Position numbers and translations under genes: made by a program. DNA of 50,170 nucleotides from Actinomycetes bacterium (GTDB lineage Bacteria > Actinomycetota > Actinomycetes > Actinomycetales > Microbacteriaceae), in the NCBI GenBank assembly GCA_023436775.1, contig JAEZHW010000062.1, positions 1-50,170 on the forward strand. Direction: 5' to 3'. Of this stretch, positions 16,806 through 24,848 are shown in pieces. The first letter of the stretch is position 1; each line of letters begins with the position of its first letter. The notes under the pieces were generated by a model, which saw only the letters and a program-made list of their open reading frames with translations, was not told the DNA's origin and searched no databases.

Positions 16806-17363
16806 TTAGACGCGGGGCGGGTCGAGCGGGAAGCGCTCGAGGACCTGTGCGTATTCGGGTTCGTTGTCGATGCGCAGGCCGCCGAGGACTCGGACGACCA
16901 TGTTGTAGAAGGCGCTGATGACGACAACGTCGGTGAATCGTGCGTGGCCGAGCTCCTTGATGAGGGCGTTGGCCGTGTCGTCGGTGAGCGTGCGATCAAT
17001 CGTGAGTTCGCGTGCTGCGGTCAGGACCAGCAGGTCCAGGTCCGACAGGGTGGTCTCTTCGCCGCGGGTAAAGGCGATGAGGTTGTCGATGTCCTCGTCG
17101 GTGACGCCGAACTGGCGGCTGATGACGACGTGGTGGGTGAACTCGTATTCGCTGGCGGTGAGGAAGCCGACTTCCAGGATTGCCAGTTCACGCAGGCGAC
17201 CGTCGAGTTCGCAGTCCCAGCGGATCCACTCGCCGAAGGGGTGGAAGTGGGCCAGGGCGGCCGGGCTGTTCGCGAAGCCGCGGAACAGGTTGATGGGTCG
17301 GTCCAGCAGGGACCGGTACTCCGGCGCGAGGTCTTCGGGGTTCTGGTATGGAACGAGTGCCAT
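16806..17363 (-). CDS. Carboxymuconolactone decarboxylase-like protein, copy 2 (CMD2)
   Basis: 185 aa, 7 substitutions from CMD1 (for example DNL for DNV, GEE for GES, YAQV for YAAA). It also lacks the CxxC pair and carries EYEFTHH. The ATG at 17363 follows AGGAG by 8 nt; the frame extends to 17435 without homology. It is inserted between tctC and tctB in the transporter operon. Most nucleotide differences from CMD1 are synonymous, so both copies appear to be under purifying selection. Confidence 0.9.
   Translation of the reverse strand: MALVPYQNPEDLAPEYRSLLDRPINLFRGFANSPAALAHFHPFGEWIRWDCELDGRLRELAILEVGFLTASEYEFTHHVVISRQFGVTDEDIDNLIAFTRGEETTLSDLDLLVLTAARELTIDRTLTDDTANALIKELGHARFTDVVVISAFYNMVVRVLGGLRIDNEPEYAQVLERFPLDPPRV
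16806..17363 (-). repeat. Inverted gene-length repeat, right arm (CMD2)
   Basis: Partner of 8152-8709 in opposite orientation. Recombination between the arms would invert the intervening 8.1 kb and separate tctC from tctB and tctA. Confidence 0.85.
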
Positions 17364-17404
17364 GTGAGGTCTCCTGCGTGAGTGGGGTGTTGGGGGGAAC
17401 CCGA

Positions 17405-17439
17405 CTCGGTGGGCCGAGTATGGCACTCGACCCACCGAG
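17405..17439 (-). other. Intercistronic hairpin between tctC and CMD2
   Basis: CTCGGTGGG and CCCACCGAG (9 bp) enclose a second stem CGAGT/ACTCG with an ATGGC loop, one unpaired base on each side. It lies directly after tctC. Such structures commonly stabilise the binding-protein message and lower expression of membrane subunits downstream. Confidence 0.7.
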
Positions 17440-17461
17440 GGTGCTGAACAGATCAGCGGGT

Positions 17462-18460
17462 TTAGCCGGCGGCGTCAGCCTTGGCGATCGCAGCCTTGGA
17501 GGCCTCGGTCACCATCTCGATCCAGTCGAGCAGTTCCTGGTCCTTCATCGGGGTAGCCAGGAAGCCCTTCTCGGCGCACCAGTCAGCCCACTCCTTCGAG
17601 GAAGCGACCTTGTACGCGGCCTCGACCAGGCGGTTCTTCACAGCCTCGGGCAGGCCCTTGGCGGCAATCGTCACGTAGTCGGACGAGAACGGAATGTCGT
17701 AGCCAAGCTCCTCGAACGACGGGGCACCGCCGAGAACCGAGTTGTACTCCGGGCTACCGGTGTGCGCCAGCGCGCGGATGTCACCAGAGGCGAACAGACC
17801 CAGCTGGGCCGGCACAGTCGGGATCACGGCGTCGATCTGGCCACCGATGGCGGCGAGCACAGCCTCACCAGCACCGCCCTGGAACGGCACCAGGTTCAGG
17901 TCGATACCCGCCTGCTCCTCGAGCGCGTAGATGGCGAAGCTGTTGTTGGTCAGACGACCGGTGGTGCCGACCGAGATCTCACCCGGACGCTCCTTGGCGG
18001 CCGCGATGAACTCCTCGATGGTCTGGAACGGCGAGTCCTTGCCCACGAAGATGGCGTTCGGGGCCTGGATCATCTTCCCGACCGGGGTGTAGTCGTCCGG
18101 ACCCTTGAACGGCAGGGCCGGGTTGACCAGCGGCTGCACGATGATACCGGTGGCCGAGCTCACGCCCAGGCTGTGGCCGTCGGGCTCAGCGGTCAGCACT
18201 GCAGTGACACCGATGGTCTCGTCGCCGCCCGGGATGTTCTCCACGGTCTCGGTGGTGCCGAGCTCAATGGCGAGCAGGCGAGCGAACTCGCGACCGGCCG
18301 GGTCAGTCGAGCCACCCGGGTTGTAAGGAATGACGTAGTTGATCGGACCAGTCGGGAACTCAACTTCCTCGACGGGTGCCGCACAGCCCTGCAGCGCGAG
18401 CGTCGTCGCGGCAACAGCGGCGAGGACCGAGAAGCCCTTCAGGCTCTTCGTGATCTGCAC
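17462..18460 (-). CDS. tctC: Tripartite tricarboxylate transporter substrate-binding lipoprotein
   Basis: 332 aa. A basic N-terminus, a hydrophobic stretch and the lipobox LQGC (Cys26) indicate a lipoprotein anchored outside the membrane. The mature start region reads INYVIPYNPGGSTDPAGREFARLL, the usual TctC ligand-loop motif (PGGxxD), and VENIPGG follows. GTG start with a very strong AAGGAGGT ribosome-binding site, fitting the high expression expected of a binding protein. First gene of the operon. The ligand is probably a carboxylate but cannot be named. Confidence 0.95.
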   Translation of the reverse strand: MQITKSLKGFSVLAAVAATTLALQGCAAPVEEVEFPTGPINYVIPYNPGGSTDPAGREFARLLAIELGTTETVENIPGGDETIGVTAVLTAEPDGHSLGVSSATGIIVQPLVNPALPFKGPDDYTPVGKMIQAPNAIFVGKDSPFQTIEEFIAAAKERPGEISVGTTGRLTNNSFAIYALEEQAGIDLNLVPFQGGAGEAVLAAIGGQIDAVIPTVPAQLGLFASGDIRALAHTGSPEYNSVLGGAPSFEELGYDIPFSSDYVTIAAKGLPEAVKNRLVEAAYKVASSKEWADWCAEKGFLATPMKDQELLDWIEMVTEASKAAIAKADAAG

Positions 18461-18541
18461 ACTTACCTCCTTGTGAAGTGCATCTGTTGTGATTGCAGAA
18501 CTGGCGGCGTTCCATCCTTGGAACAGCTAGTTCTTATGTAC

Positions 18542-18556
18542 TGGACAGTAAGTCCG
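18542..18556. promoter_or_regulatory. Proposed IclR box B (tctC side)
   Basis: TGGACAGTAAGTCCG matches TGGAC-N5-GTCCA with one mismatch. It lies 82-96 bp upstream of the tctC start, and a further TGGAC half-site is at 18562-18566. Confidence 0.6.
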
Positions 18557-18739
18557 GTATATGGACAACATACGCCCCTCGTCGCGGGATATCAATTCGC
18601 ATTGCGTGAAACTTTATGTGCACCCAATGAGAATTTGGCCAGAGTTCATACGGCATAAGGCCTTGTCGCCCGCCGGTTGGCCGCATTCGTAGCTCAAGCC
18701 TGACCGCATTCACGGTTCGACCTCGATCAATTTGTGGCC

Positions 18740-18826
18740 TGTGTCGACATAAATGAATGAAGTGCAGAAATGTATTCCGACTACATAAGCAATCCTGGTC
18801 ATACCGCGAGCAGTAATGTCGACACA
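18740..18826. promoter_or_regulatory. Paired TGTCGACA boxes (proposed GntR sites)
   Basis: TGTGTCGACAT (18740-18750) and ATGTCGACACA (18816-18826) are exact reverse complements of each other, with centres 75 bp apart (about seven helical turns). That spacing would allow looping by an FCD-GntR dimer of dimers. Same core as the palindrome in the gntR promoter. Confidence 0.55.
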
Positions 18827-18864
18827 TTGAGAGGCTGAGGCCAGACTTGGCAGCCATTTCCTAT

Positions 18865-18879
18865 TGGACAGGTTGTCCA
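18865..18879. promoter_or_regulatory. Proposed IclR box C (SDR side)
   Basis: TGGACAGGTTGTCCA is a perfect TGGAC-N5-GTCCA palindrome. It lies about 20 bp upstream of TAGGCT (18898-18903), the candidate -10 of the rightward SDR, so it would overlap the -35 region. Confidence 0.6.
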
Positions 18880-18924
18880 CCAGTTGAGAACGTAACGTAG
18901 GCTGGTCGAGTCGAAGGGACAGAC

Positions 18925-19827
18925 ATGAAGACGTGGTTCATCACCGGTGCGGCACAGGGTTTCGGTCGCGAATGGGCAGAGGCTGCACTCGAGCGTGGCG
19001 ACCAGGTCGTTGTCACCAGCCGCTCGGTGGAGCGCCTGCAGCCGCTGGTGGAGCAATACGGCGAGCGCGTGCTCGCACTGTCGCTGGACGTCACCGAGCG
19101 CGCAGCAGGCATCGCTGCCATGCAGCAGGCCGTGGATCACTTCGGCCGTGTTGACGTCCTCATTAACAATGCGGGCTACGGTCTGTTCGGCGCGCTCGAG
19201 GAAGTCACCGAGGAACAGTTCCGTGAGCAGATCGAAGTGAATCTGTACGGGGTGGCCTGGCTGACTCAGGCAGCGATCCCCCACATGCGCGCGCAAGGCG
19301 GTGGCCACATCATCCAGGTGTCCTCCGTCGCTGGGGTCAGCGCCTTCGCGAACCTCGGGGTCTATCACGCCTCCAAGTGGGCAGTCGAAGGCATGACGCA
19401 GGCCGTAGCGATGGAAGTCGCCCCCTTCGGCATCAAGATGACCCTGATCGAGCCGGCCCGATTTGGCACTGCCTGGGCTGGTGACTCGGCCGTCATCGCC
19501 GAACCGAACCCGCTCTATGACTGGGCGCGCGCCGCTCGCAAGGAACGCGACGCCGGTCGGCCGGTCGGGGACCCGAAGGCTACCCGTGCCGCGATCCTCG
19601 CCATCGTCGACGCCGAGGAGCCTCCACTGCGCATCCTGTTCGGACGCGGGGCAGTGGGGCGCATCGCCAAGGAGTACCAGGATCGTGTGGCGCTCTGGGA
19701 ACAGTGGCAGGAAGTGGGCGAGGCAGCTGCCGGCGACGGCCTGCCGAATCCCGCGGCCGACGAACCACCACTGGATCCCAGGCCGGAGATGACGGGCCCA
19801 TCCGCGTCCCGAGTCCCACTGCGGTGA
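18925..19827 (+). CDS. SDR family oxidoreductase
   Basis: 300 aa, longer than the other SDRs here because of an extended C-terminus. FITGAAQGFGREWAE cofactor loop, NNAGYGLFGALEE, catalytic Ser in QVSSVAG and YHASKWAVEG. GAAGGGAC precedes the ATG by about 6 nt. It diverges from the tct operon, carries its own IclR-type box and is likely co-regulated with the transporter. The family contains many uncharacterised ketoreductases. The last 30 residues (PAADEPPLDPRPEMTGP) are low complexity. Confidence 0.88.
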   Translation: MKTWFITGAAQGFGREWAEAALERGDQVVVTSRSVERLQPLVEQYGERVLALSLDVTERAAGIAAMQQAVDHFGRVDVLINNAGYGLFGALEEVTEEQFREQIEVNLYGVAWLTQAAIPHMRAQGGGHIIQVSSVAGVSAFANLGVYHASKWAVEGMTQAVAMEVAPFGIKMTLIEPARFGTAWAGDSAVIAEPNPLYDWARAARKERDAGRPVGDPKATRAAILAIVDAEEPPLRILFGRGAVGRIAKEYQDRVALWEQWQEVGEAAAGDGLPNPAADEPPLDPRPEMTGPSASRVPLR

Positions 19828-19843
19828 TGTCAGCGGTGCCTGG

Positions 19844-19849
19844 CAGACT
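19844..19849 (+). promoter_or_regulatory. -10 hexamer for leaderless rmuC
   Basis: CAGACT lies 6 nt before the rmuC ATG, a one-base variant of the TAGACT hexamers elsewhere. It fits a leaderless transcript. Confidence 0.4.
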
Positions 19850-19855
19850 CGAGGC

Positions 19856-21064
19856 ATGGAACCGCTGCTGCTTGCCTGCCTGATTACCGGCGTCGTCACC
19901 GCGGTACTCACCGCGTTGGTCACATGGCTGCTCGCGCGTCGCCGCACGGACCGCGCCGTGGCCGACGCAACAACCCAGTTGCACGACCTGCGCGTAGACC
20001 TGGCGCGGGCCGAAGCGGAAGCTTCCAGTCTCCAGGCACAACTGGCGCTGCAGCAGGAACAGCGCCGCGCCGATGCCGAACGGCAGCGTGAAGAAGCGCA
20101 AGTCTTGCGAGCACTGGCCCCGGTGCAGGAAACGCTGCGGGCCATGCAGGCGAAGGTCTCCGAACTCGAACAACAGCGCAGCCAGCAGTACGGCGCTATC
20201 GCCGAACAATTGCAGGCCACCCGACTGGCGGGCGAACAAGTCCGCATGACCGCCGATACCCTCGCCGCGGCGCTGCGCAACAACAGCACTCGCGGCGCCT
20301 GGGGGGAAGCGCAGTTGCGCAACATCGTCGAAGCCGCGGGCCTGACGCACCGCGTTGACTTCGACTTGCAATCGAATATCGCCACCGAGCGCGGCACCGG
20401 GCGTCCCGACATGACCGTGCACATTCCTGGCGGCAAGTCGATCGCCGTCGACGCCAAGGTCCCCTTCGACGCCTACCTGGAAGCATCGGCGATCAGCGCG
20501 GGGGCCGACGCCGCCGAACAGGCCCGGCGCGCCGAGTTGCTGGCCAAGCACGTGAAGGCAGTCCGCGGCCACATCGACGCCCTCGCGCAGCGCAGTTACT
20601 GGCATGGTCTCGACGCCAGCCCCGAATTCGTGATCGCCTTCATCCCCAGCGAATCACTCTTGTCCGCGGCGCTCGAGGCAGACCCGTCGCTGCTGGAGTA
20701 TGCATTCCGTAAGGGTGTGGCCCTGTCCAGCCCGGTCAGCTTCTTTACGGTACTCAAAGCGGTGGCCTACACCTGGCAGCAGGATCTGCTCACCGACGAT
20801 GCGAAGCGACTGTTTGATCTCAGTCGACTGCTGTACCAGCGCCTCGCCACCCTCGGCGAACACGCGGACGGGCTGCGTCGATCCATCGAACGCACCGTGG
20901 AACAGTACAACCGTTTCGCCTCGTCCCTGGAAACACGCGTCCTGGTCACGGCTCGGCAACTCAACCAGCTCGACGAAAGCAAGGTGCTCGGCGAGATGCC
21001 GCCGATCACGACTGCACCGCGCGGCCTGACCGCCGCGGAACTCATCGAACCGGACACAGACTAG
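19856..21064 (+). CDS. rmuC: DNA recombination protein RmuC
   Basis: 402 aa. The N-terminal membrane anchor spans residues about 3-25. A charged coiled coil rich in Glu, Gln and Arg (about 40-130) is followed by the RmuC domain with NNSTRGAWGEAQLRNIVEAAG and IAVDAKVPFDAYLEA, a nuclease-like core. RmuC limits inversion-type recombination in bacteria. Full length. 28 nt after the SDR but with its own -10, so probably not part of the catabolic island. Confidence 0.93.
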   Translation: MEPLLLACLITGVVTAVLTALVTWLLARRRTDRAVADATTQLHDLRVDLARAEAEASSLQAQLALQQEQRRADAERQREEAQVLRALAPVQETLRAMQAKVSELEQQRSQQYGAIAEQLQATRLAGEQVRMTADTLAAALRNNSTRGAWGEAQLRNIVEAAGLTHRVDFDLQSNIATERGTGRPDMTVHIPGGKSIAVDAKVPFDAYLEASAISAGADAAEQARRAELLAKHVKAVRGHIDALAQRSYWHGLDASPEFVIAFIPSESLLSAALEADPSLLEYAFRKGVALSSPVSFFTVLKAVAYTWQQDLLTDDAKRLFDLSRLLYQRLATLGEHADGLRRSIERTVEQYNRFASSLETRVLVTARQLNQLDESKVLGEMPPITTAPRGLTAAELIEPDTD

Positions 21065-21154
21065 CCTGCGCGTGCTGGGACCGAACCTGGGTCCGGTTGC
21101 CCAGCAACTGGGGTCGTTCCTGCTCTCGCATTCCCGCTCGGCAGGTCGGATCGG

Positions 21155-21160
21155 TAGACT
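21155..21160 (+). promoter_or_regulatory. -10 hexamer of fbaA
   Basis: TAGACT about 60 nt upstream of the fbaA ATG gives a leadered transcript with a good ribosome-binding site. Confidence 0.5.
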
Positions 21161-21219
21161 GCCTGCGCGGCTATTTCTGGCCGACCCAAGATTCCCATTC
21201 GCAGTTTCCAAGGAGCGCC

Positions 21220-22248
<1,029 letters not shown>

Positions 22249-22262
22249 TCACCTCCGTTTCC

Positions 22263-22303
22263 GCGAAGGTCTCGCCCAGGTGTTGGGCGGGACCTTCGTT
22301 CTT
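22263..22303 (+). terminator. Rho-independent terminator after fbaA
   Basis: CGAAGGTC-T-CGCCCA pairs with TGGGCG-G-GACCTTCG around a short loop, ending in TTCTT. Confidence 0.85.
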
Positions 22304-22354
22304 GCGCGGCTGACAAACGCCGTAGCATCCCTGTTCCTGACCGTATCGCTCGGC

Positions 22355-22360
22355 TAGACT
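22355..22360 (+). promoter_or_regulatory. -10 hexamer for the downstream membrane protein
   Basis: TAGACT about 53 nt before the ATG. A GAGGAG ribosome-binding site follows in the leader. Confidence 0.5.
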
Positions 22361-22413
22361 CGCCGTGCTACGACCCCGGAGGGGGGTCGACCCAGAACTG
22401 AGGAGATCGATCC

Positions 22414-23169
22414 ATGGCATCGACCGAGACCGCGCCCGAAGGCGCAGCGACCCCGACGACGTCCGGCGCACTGGCCGCCTCCCCCTTCACGATCCGCGAG
22501 TGGGTACTCGGTGGTGTCGCCGTTGCCATCTTCATCCTGGGCCTGATTCCGATGTACGGCGGGTACGGCTACGGCGCCAATCTCTGGAGCGCTGGCTTCA
22601 TCATTGGTGGTGCCATCACCTTGCTGCCGCTGATCGCTGCCGCGCTGATCCTGCTGCGTCGCGTGGTGCCGAGCCTGCCTCGTCGCGTGGGTTCGCTAAC
22701 GCTGGACCAGTTCGCCAGTGTCGCTGGCTGGGTGAGCCTGTCCTACGTGTCGTTCCTGCTCCTCGGTGCCTTCACCAGCAGCCTGGTGATCCTCCCGTTC
22801 CTGCTGGTGCTGGTCTGGGTGTTCTTCGCCTCCTTCGCGCACCTGGTGCCGCCGTTCAACACGGAGTTCACCGAGCGTCCCGCCGTCCAGGCGATCAGCC
22901 TGCTGGCCCGCCCGGACGTGCTCCCGCTGCCGGTGGTCGTCAAGCCCGTCGTGGCCACCGCCCCGCCGGTGCCGGGTGCCCCGCAGCCGTTCTGGGCGCT
23001 CTCGCCCGAGGAGCGCCCTGTCGTGGATGCCAACGGCGCCACCCTGTTCACTGTTGGCCCGACCGCCTGGGCCCTGGTGATCGAAGACCGCGGCACCGAG
23101 TACGTGATCCGTCACGACAACGGCACGACCGGCGTGCTCAAGGACCTCACCGGGGTTACTCGCGCCTAG
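22414..23169 (+). CDS. Hypothetical membrane protein, four predicted TM segments
   Basis: 251 aa, not recognised. A polar Ala/Thr-rich N-terminus (about 25 residues) is followed by hydrophobic segments near 33-48, 58-82, 98-118 and 122-142. A soluble C-terminal part of about 100 residues follows, containing PVPGAPQPFWALSPEERPVVD and a beta-rich end (WALVIEDRGTEYVIRHDNG). Good GAGGAG ribosome-binding site. Own promoter; convergent with an ABC ATPase gene. It could be an actinobacterial envelope protein of the Pro/Ala-tailed four-helix type, but no function is assigned. Confidence 0.75.
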   Translation: MASTETAPEGAATPTTSGALAASPFTIREWVLGGVAVAIFILGLIPMYGGYGYGANLWSAGFIIGGAITLLPLIAAALILLRRVVPSLPRRVGSLTLDQFASVAGWVSLSYVSFLLLGAFTSSLVILPFLLVLVWVFFASFAHLVPPFNTEFTERPAVQAISLLARPDVLPLPVVVKPVVATAPPVPGAPQPFWALSPEERPVVDANGATLFTVGPTAWALVIEDRGTEYVIRHDNGTTGVLKDLTGVTRA

Positions 23170-23187
23170 TCCGTCGCTCGTCTCGCC

Positions 23188-23877
23188 TCAGCGGCGCTGC
23201 TCCGGCCGCGCCGCTGCGTCGTTTCCTGCCAGAGAATGCACCGCGCCGGGCAGCTGCAGGATGCGGTGGAATGCCATCGGGATCTGCTCGGCCGAGCGGG
23301 CAGTCACCAGTAGTCCGGCGCCTCGTTCCCGCTCCGCCTGCAGCAGCGCGTCAAGTGCGGGCCACACCGCCGTCGGCACCATGGCGTCCAGTGAGTCCAA
23401 CACCAGCAACTGCGGCTGGGACAGCGCGGCCGCGGCACACTCCACTAGGTAGTGCTGTGGGACCGTGAGGCGGTCGAGGCGCTCTGCGGCGATCTCGCTG
23501 AGCCGCGCCACGTCCATCACCTGCTGCACGCGCGATCGCCGCGCGCCCACCGATGCAGCAACACCCCGGAGGTATCGGCGCACCGCCTGGCTCGGCGCAA
23601 GCGTCGGCATGAACACCGCCACTGCGGAACGATGGGCGCGAGGCAACACTCGATACGGCAGGCCAGCGACCGTGGCCACCCCGGAATCCGCCGGCACCAT
23701 GCCCATCAGGATGGAGAGCAACAGGGTCTTGCCGGAACGGGCCGGACCTACGATCGCGGTGCGCTGGTACATCGCCGCGACCAGATTCACGCCCGAGAGC
23801 ACCGGCACGCCAGCGATCGACTTACTGATGCCGTGCAGCTCAATGAACGAGGCAGACCGCGCTTCCGAATCGCTCAT
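23188..23877 (-). CDS. Degenerate ABC-type ATPase domain protein
   Basis: 229 aa ABC nucleotide-binding fold. Walker A is intact (GPARSGKT, residues 44-51), but other motifs are altered. The LSGGQ signature is LTVPQ (138-142). Walker B reads LLVLDS, with Ser162 in place of the catalytic Glu. The switch-region His is missing (LLVTARS), and no Q-loop Gln is obvious after VFMPTL. ATP may be bound but hydrolysis looks impaired. GTG at 23883 and ATG at 23877 are both possible; ATG is chosen for the AGGGGG 5 nt upstream. It follows an ABC-2 exporter pair and may be its regulatory partner. Confidence 0.75.
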   Translation of the reverse strand: MSDSEARSASFIELHGISKSIAGVPVLSGVNLVAAMYQRTAIVGPARSGKTLLLSILMGMVPADSGVATVAGLPYRVLPRAHRSAVAVFMPTLAPSQAVRRYLRGVAASVGARRSRVQQVMDVARLSEIAAERLDRLTVPQHYLVECAAAALSQPQLLVLDSLDAMVPTAVWPALDALLQAERERGAGLLVTARSAEQIPMAFHRILQLPGAVHSLAGNDAAARPEQRR

Positions 23878-24005
23878 CGCCACCCCCTGGATTTCACCCC
23901 GCCCCCGATCATGAGGCTAGCGAGAACTGCTCCGCAGCGCAGCATCCAGCGCGGAAAAAGCGTCAAAGCTGGCACCGAGTGCGATGCCAGTGCTTGCCCA
24001 GGGCC
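23878..24005. other. Spacer between ABC-2 permease and degenerate ATPase
   Basis: 128 bp with no gene and no clear hairpin or promoter that I could support. Confidence 0.4.
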
Positions 24006-24848
24006 CTAACTGGTCACGTCGGCACGCCAGCGCAGGCGTTCGCCGAGCACGAGGAGGACGGCCGCGTACGCCACGAGCAGCAGCAGGGCGATCCCCGGCG
24101 ACACCACCATCGAGGCGATTCCGGTGACCCCGGGACCAACGCTGCCCATGCCACTGAGCAGGCCGGTGCCCACCACCGCGTCAGCCAACGAGCCCGGCAG
24201 ATAGGCACCGATCATCGCCGTTTCCTCACTGGCCCATGCCAGCGTCCGCAGCAGCGGCTCGACGAACTGGGTGAATGCCAGCGCGATGACGATCGCTGCG
24301 GCCTGGTTGCGCACCAGCACGCCGAGAGCCAAACCAATCACGGCCCAGATCGGCATCACGACCAGCGTGGCCAGCACAATGCGCCACGTGGACCATTCCC
24401 CCAGCATCGGGTCAGCACCGGCTCCGGCAAAGACTACGGCGCCCACCACCACTGCCGTGGCGACACCCAGCGCACCGACCACCACGCCGACCCCAATGAC
24501 CACGATGGTCTTCGCCGCCAGCACGATGCCCCGGCGGGGCTGCACGGCAAAGGTCGTGGGCAGCGTCCCATGCCGGTATTCGCTGGTAACCAGCAGTGCA
24601 CCGAGCAGCAGTGGCACCACGTAGCCGACCGCCGTCGCCATGCTGTAGACCAGGCCGGTGACGGTCTGACCGGGAATCAGCCCCGCGTCGCCCAGCAGGA
24701 AGGACAGGCTGGGCATCGTGAAGATCGCCGCGGTCAATGCCGCGAACACCGCGACCGAGAGCACCAGGATGGCAGGCACGGCCCACCACATCCGGCCGAG
24801 GCGGAACTTCATCGATTCCGCGCGCACCTGCGCCAGCAATGCGCTCAT
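24006..24848 (-). CDS. ABC-2 type exporter permease
   Basis: 280 aa with six hydrophobic segments: about 21-46, 60-82, 105-135, 148-170, 178-200 and 235-270. The N-terminal MSALLAQVRAESMKFRLGRMWW is the amphipathic start usual in ABC-2 permeases. ATGA overlap with the upstream ATPase gene shows co-translation. Probably exports a drug, lipid or peptide. Substrate unknown. Confidence 0.85.
   Translation of the reverse strand: MSALLAQVRAESMKFRLGRMWWAVPAILVLSVAVFAALTAAIFTMPSLSFLLGDAGLIPGQTVTGLVYSMATAVGYVVPLLLGALLVTSEYRHGTLPTTFAVQPRRGIVLAAKTIVVIGVGVVVGALGVATAVVVGAVVFAGAGADPMLGEWSTWRIVLATLVVMPIWAVIGLALGVLVRNQAAAIVIALAFTQFVEPLLRTLAWASEETAMIGAYLPGSLADAVVGTGLLSGMGSVGPGVTGIASMVVSPGIALLLLVAYAAVLLVLGERLRWRADVTS

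Larger units (their letters stand above)
18461..18924. promoter_or_regulatory. Divergent regulatory region tctC / SDR
   Basis: 464 bp without a gene and AT-richer than its surroundings. From left to right it holds GTTCCATCCTTGGAAC (18509-18524, a 6-4-6 inverted repeat), an IclR-type box (18542-18556), two TGTCGACA palindromes (18742-18749 and 18817-18824) and a second IclR-type box (18865-18879). The layout suggests dual control of the transporter operon and the divergent SDR by the two regulators encoded in the island. Confidence 0.65.

Noticed and set aside
8152..17363. CMD repeats as arms of a composite transposon
   Set aside because: The repeat is a functional gene with no transposase, terminal inverted repeats or target duplication.
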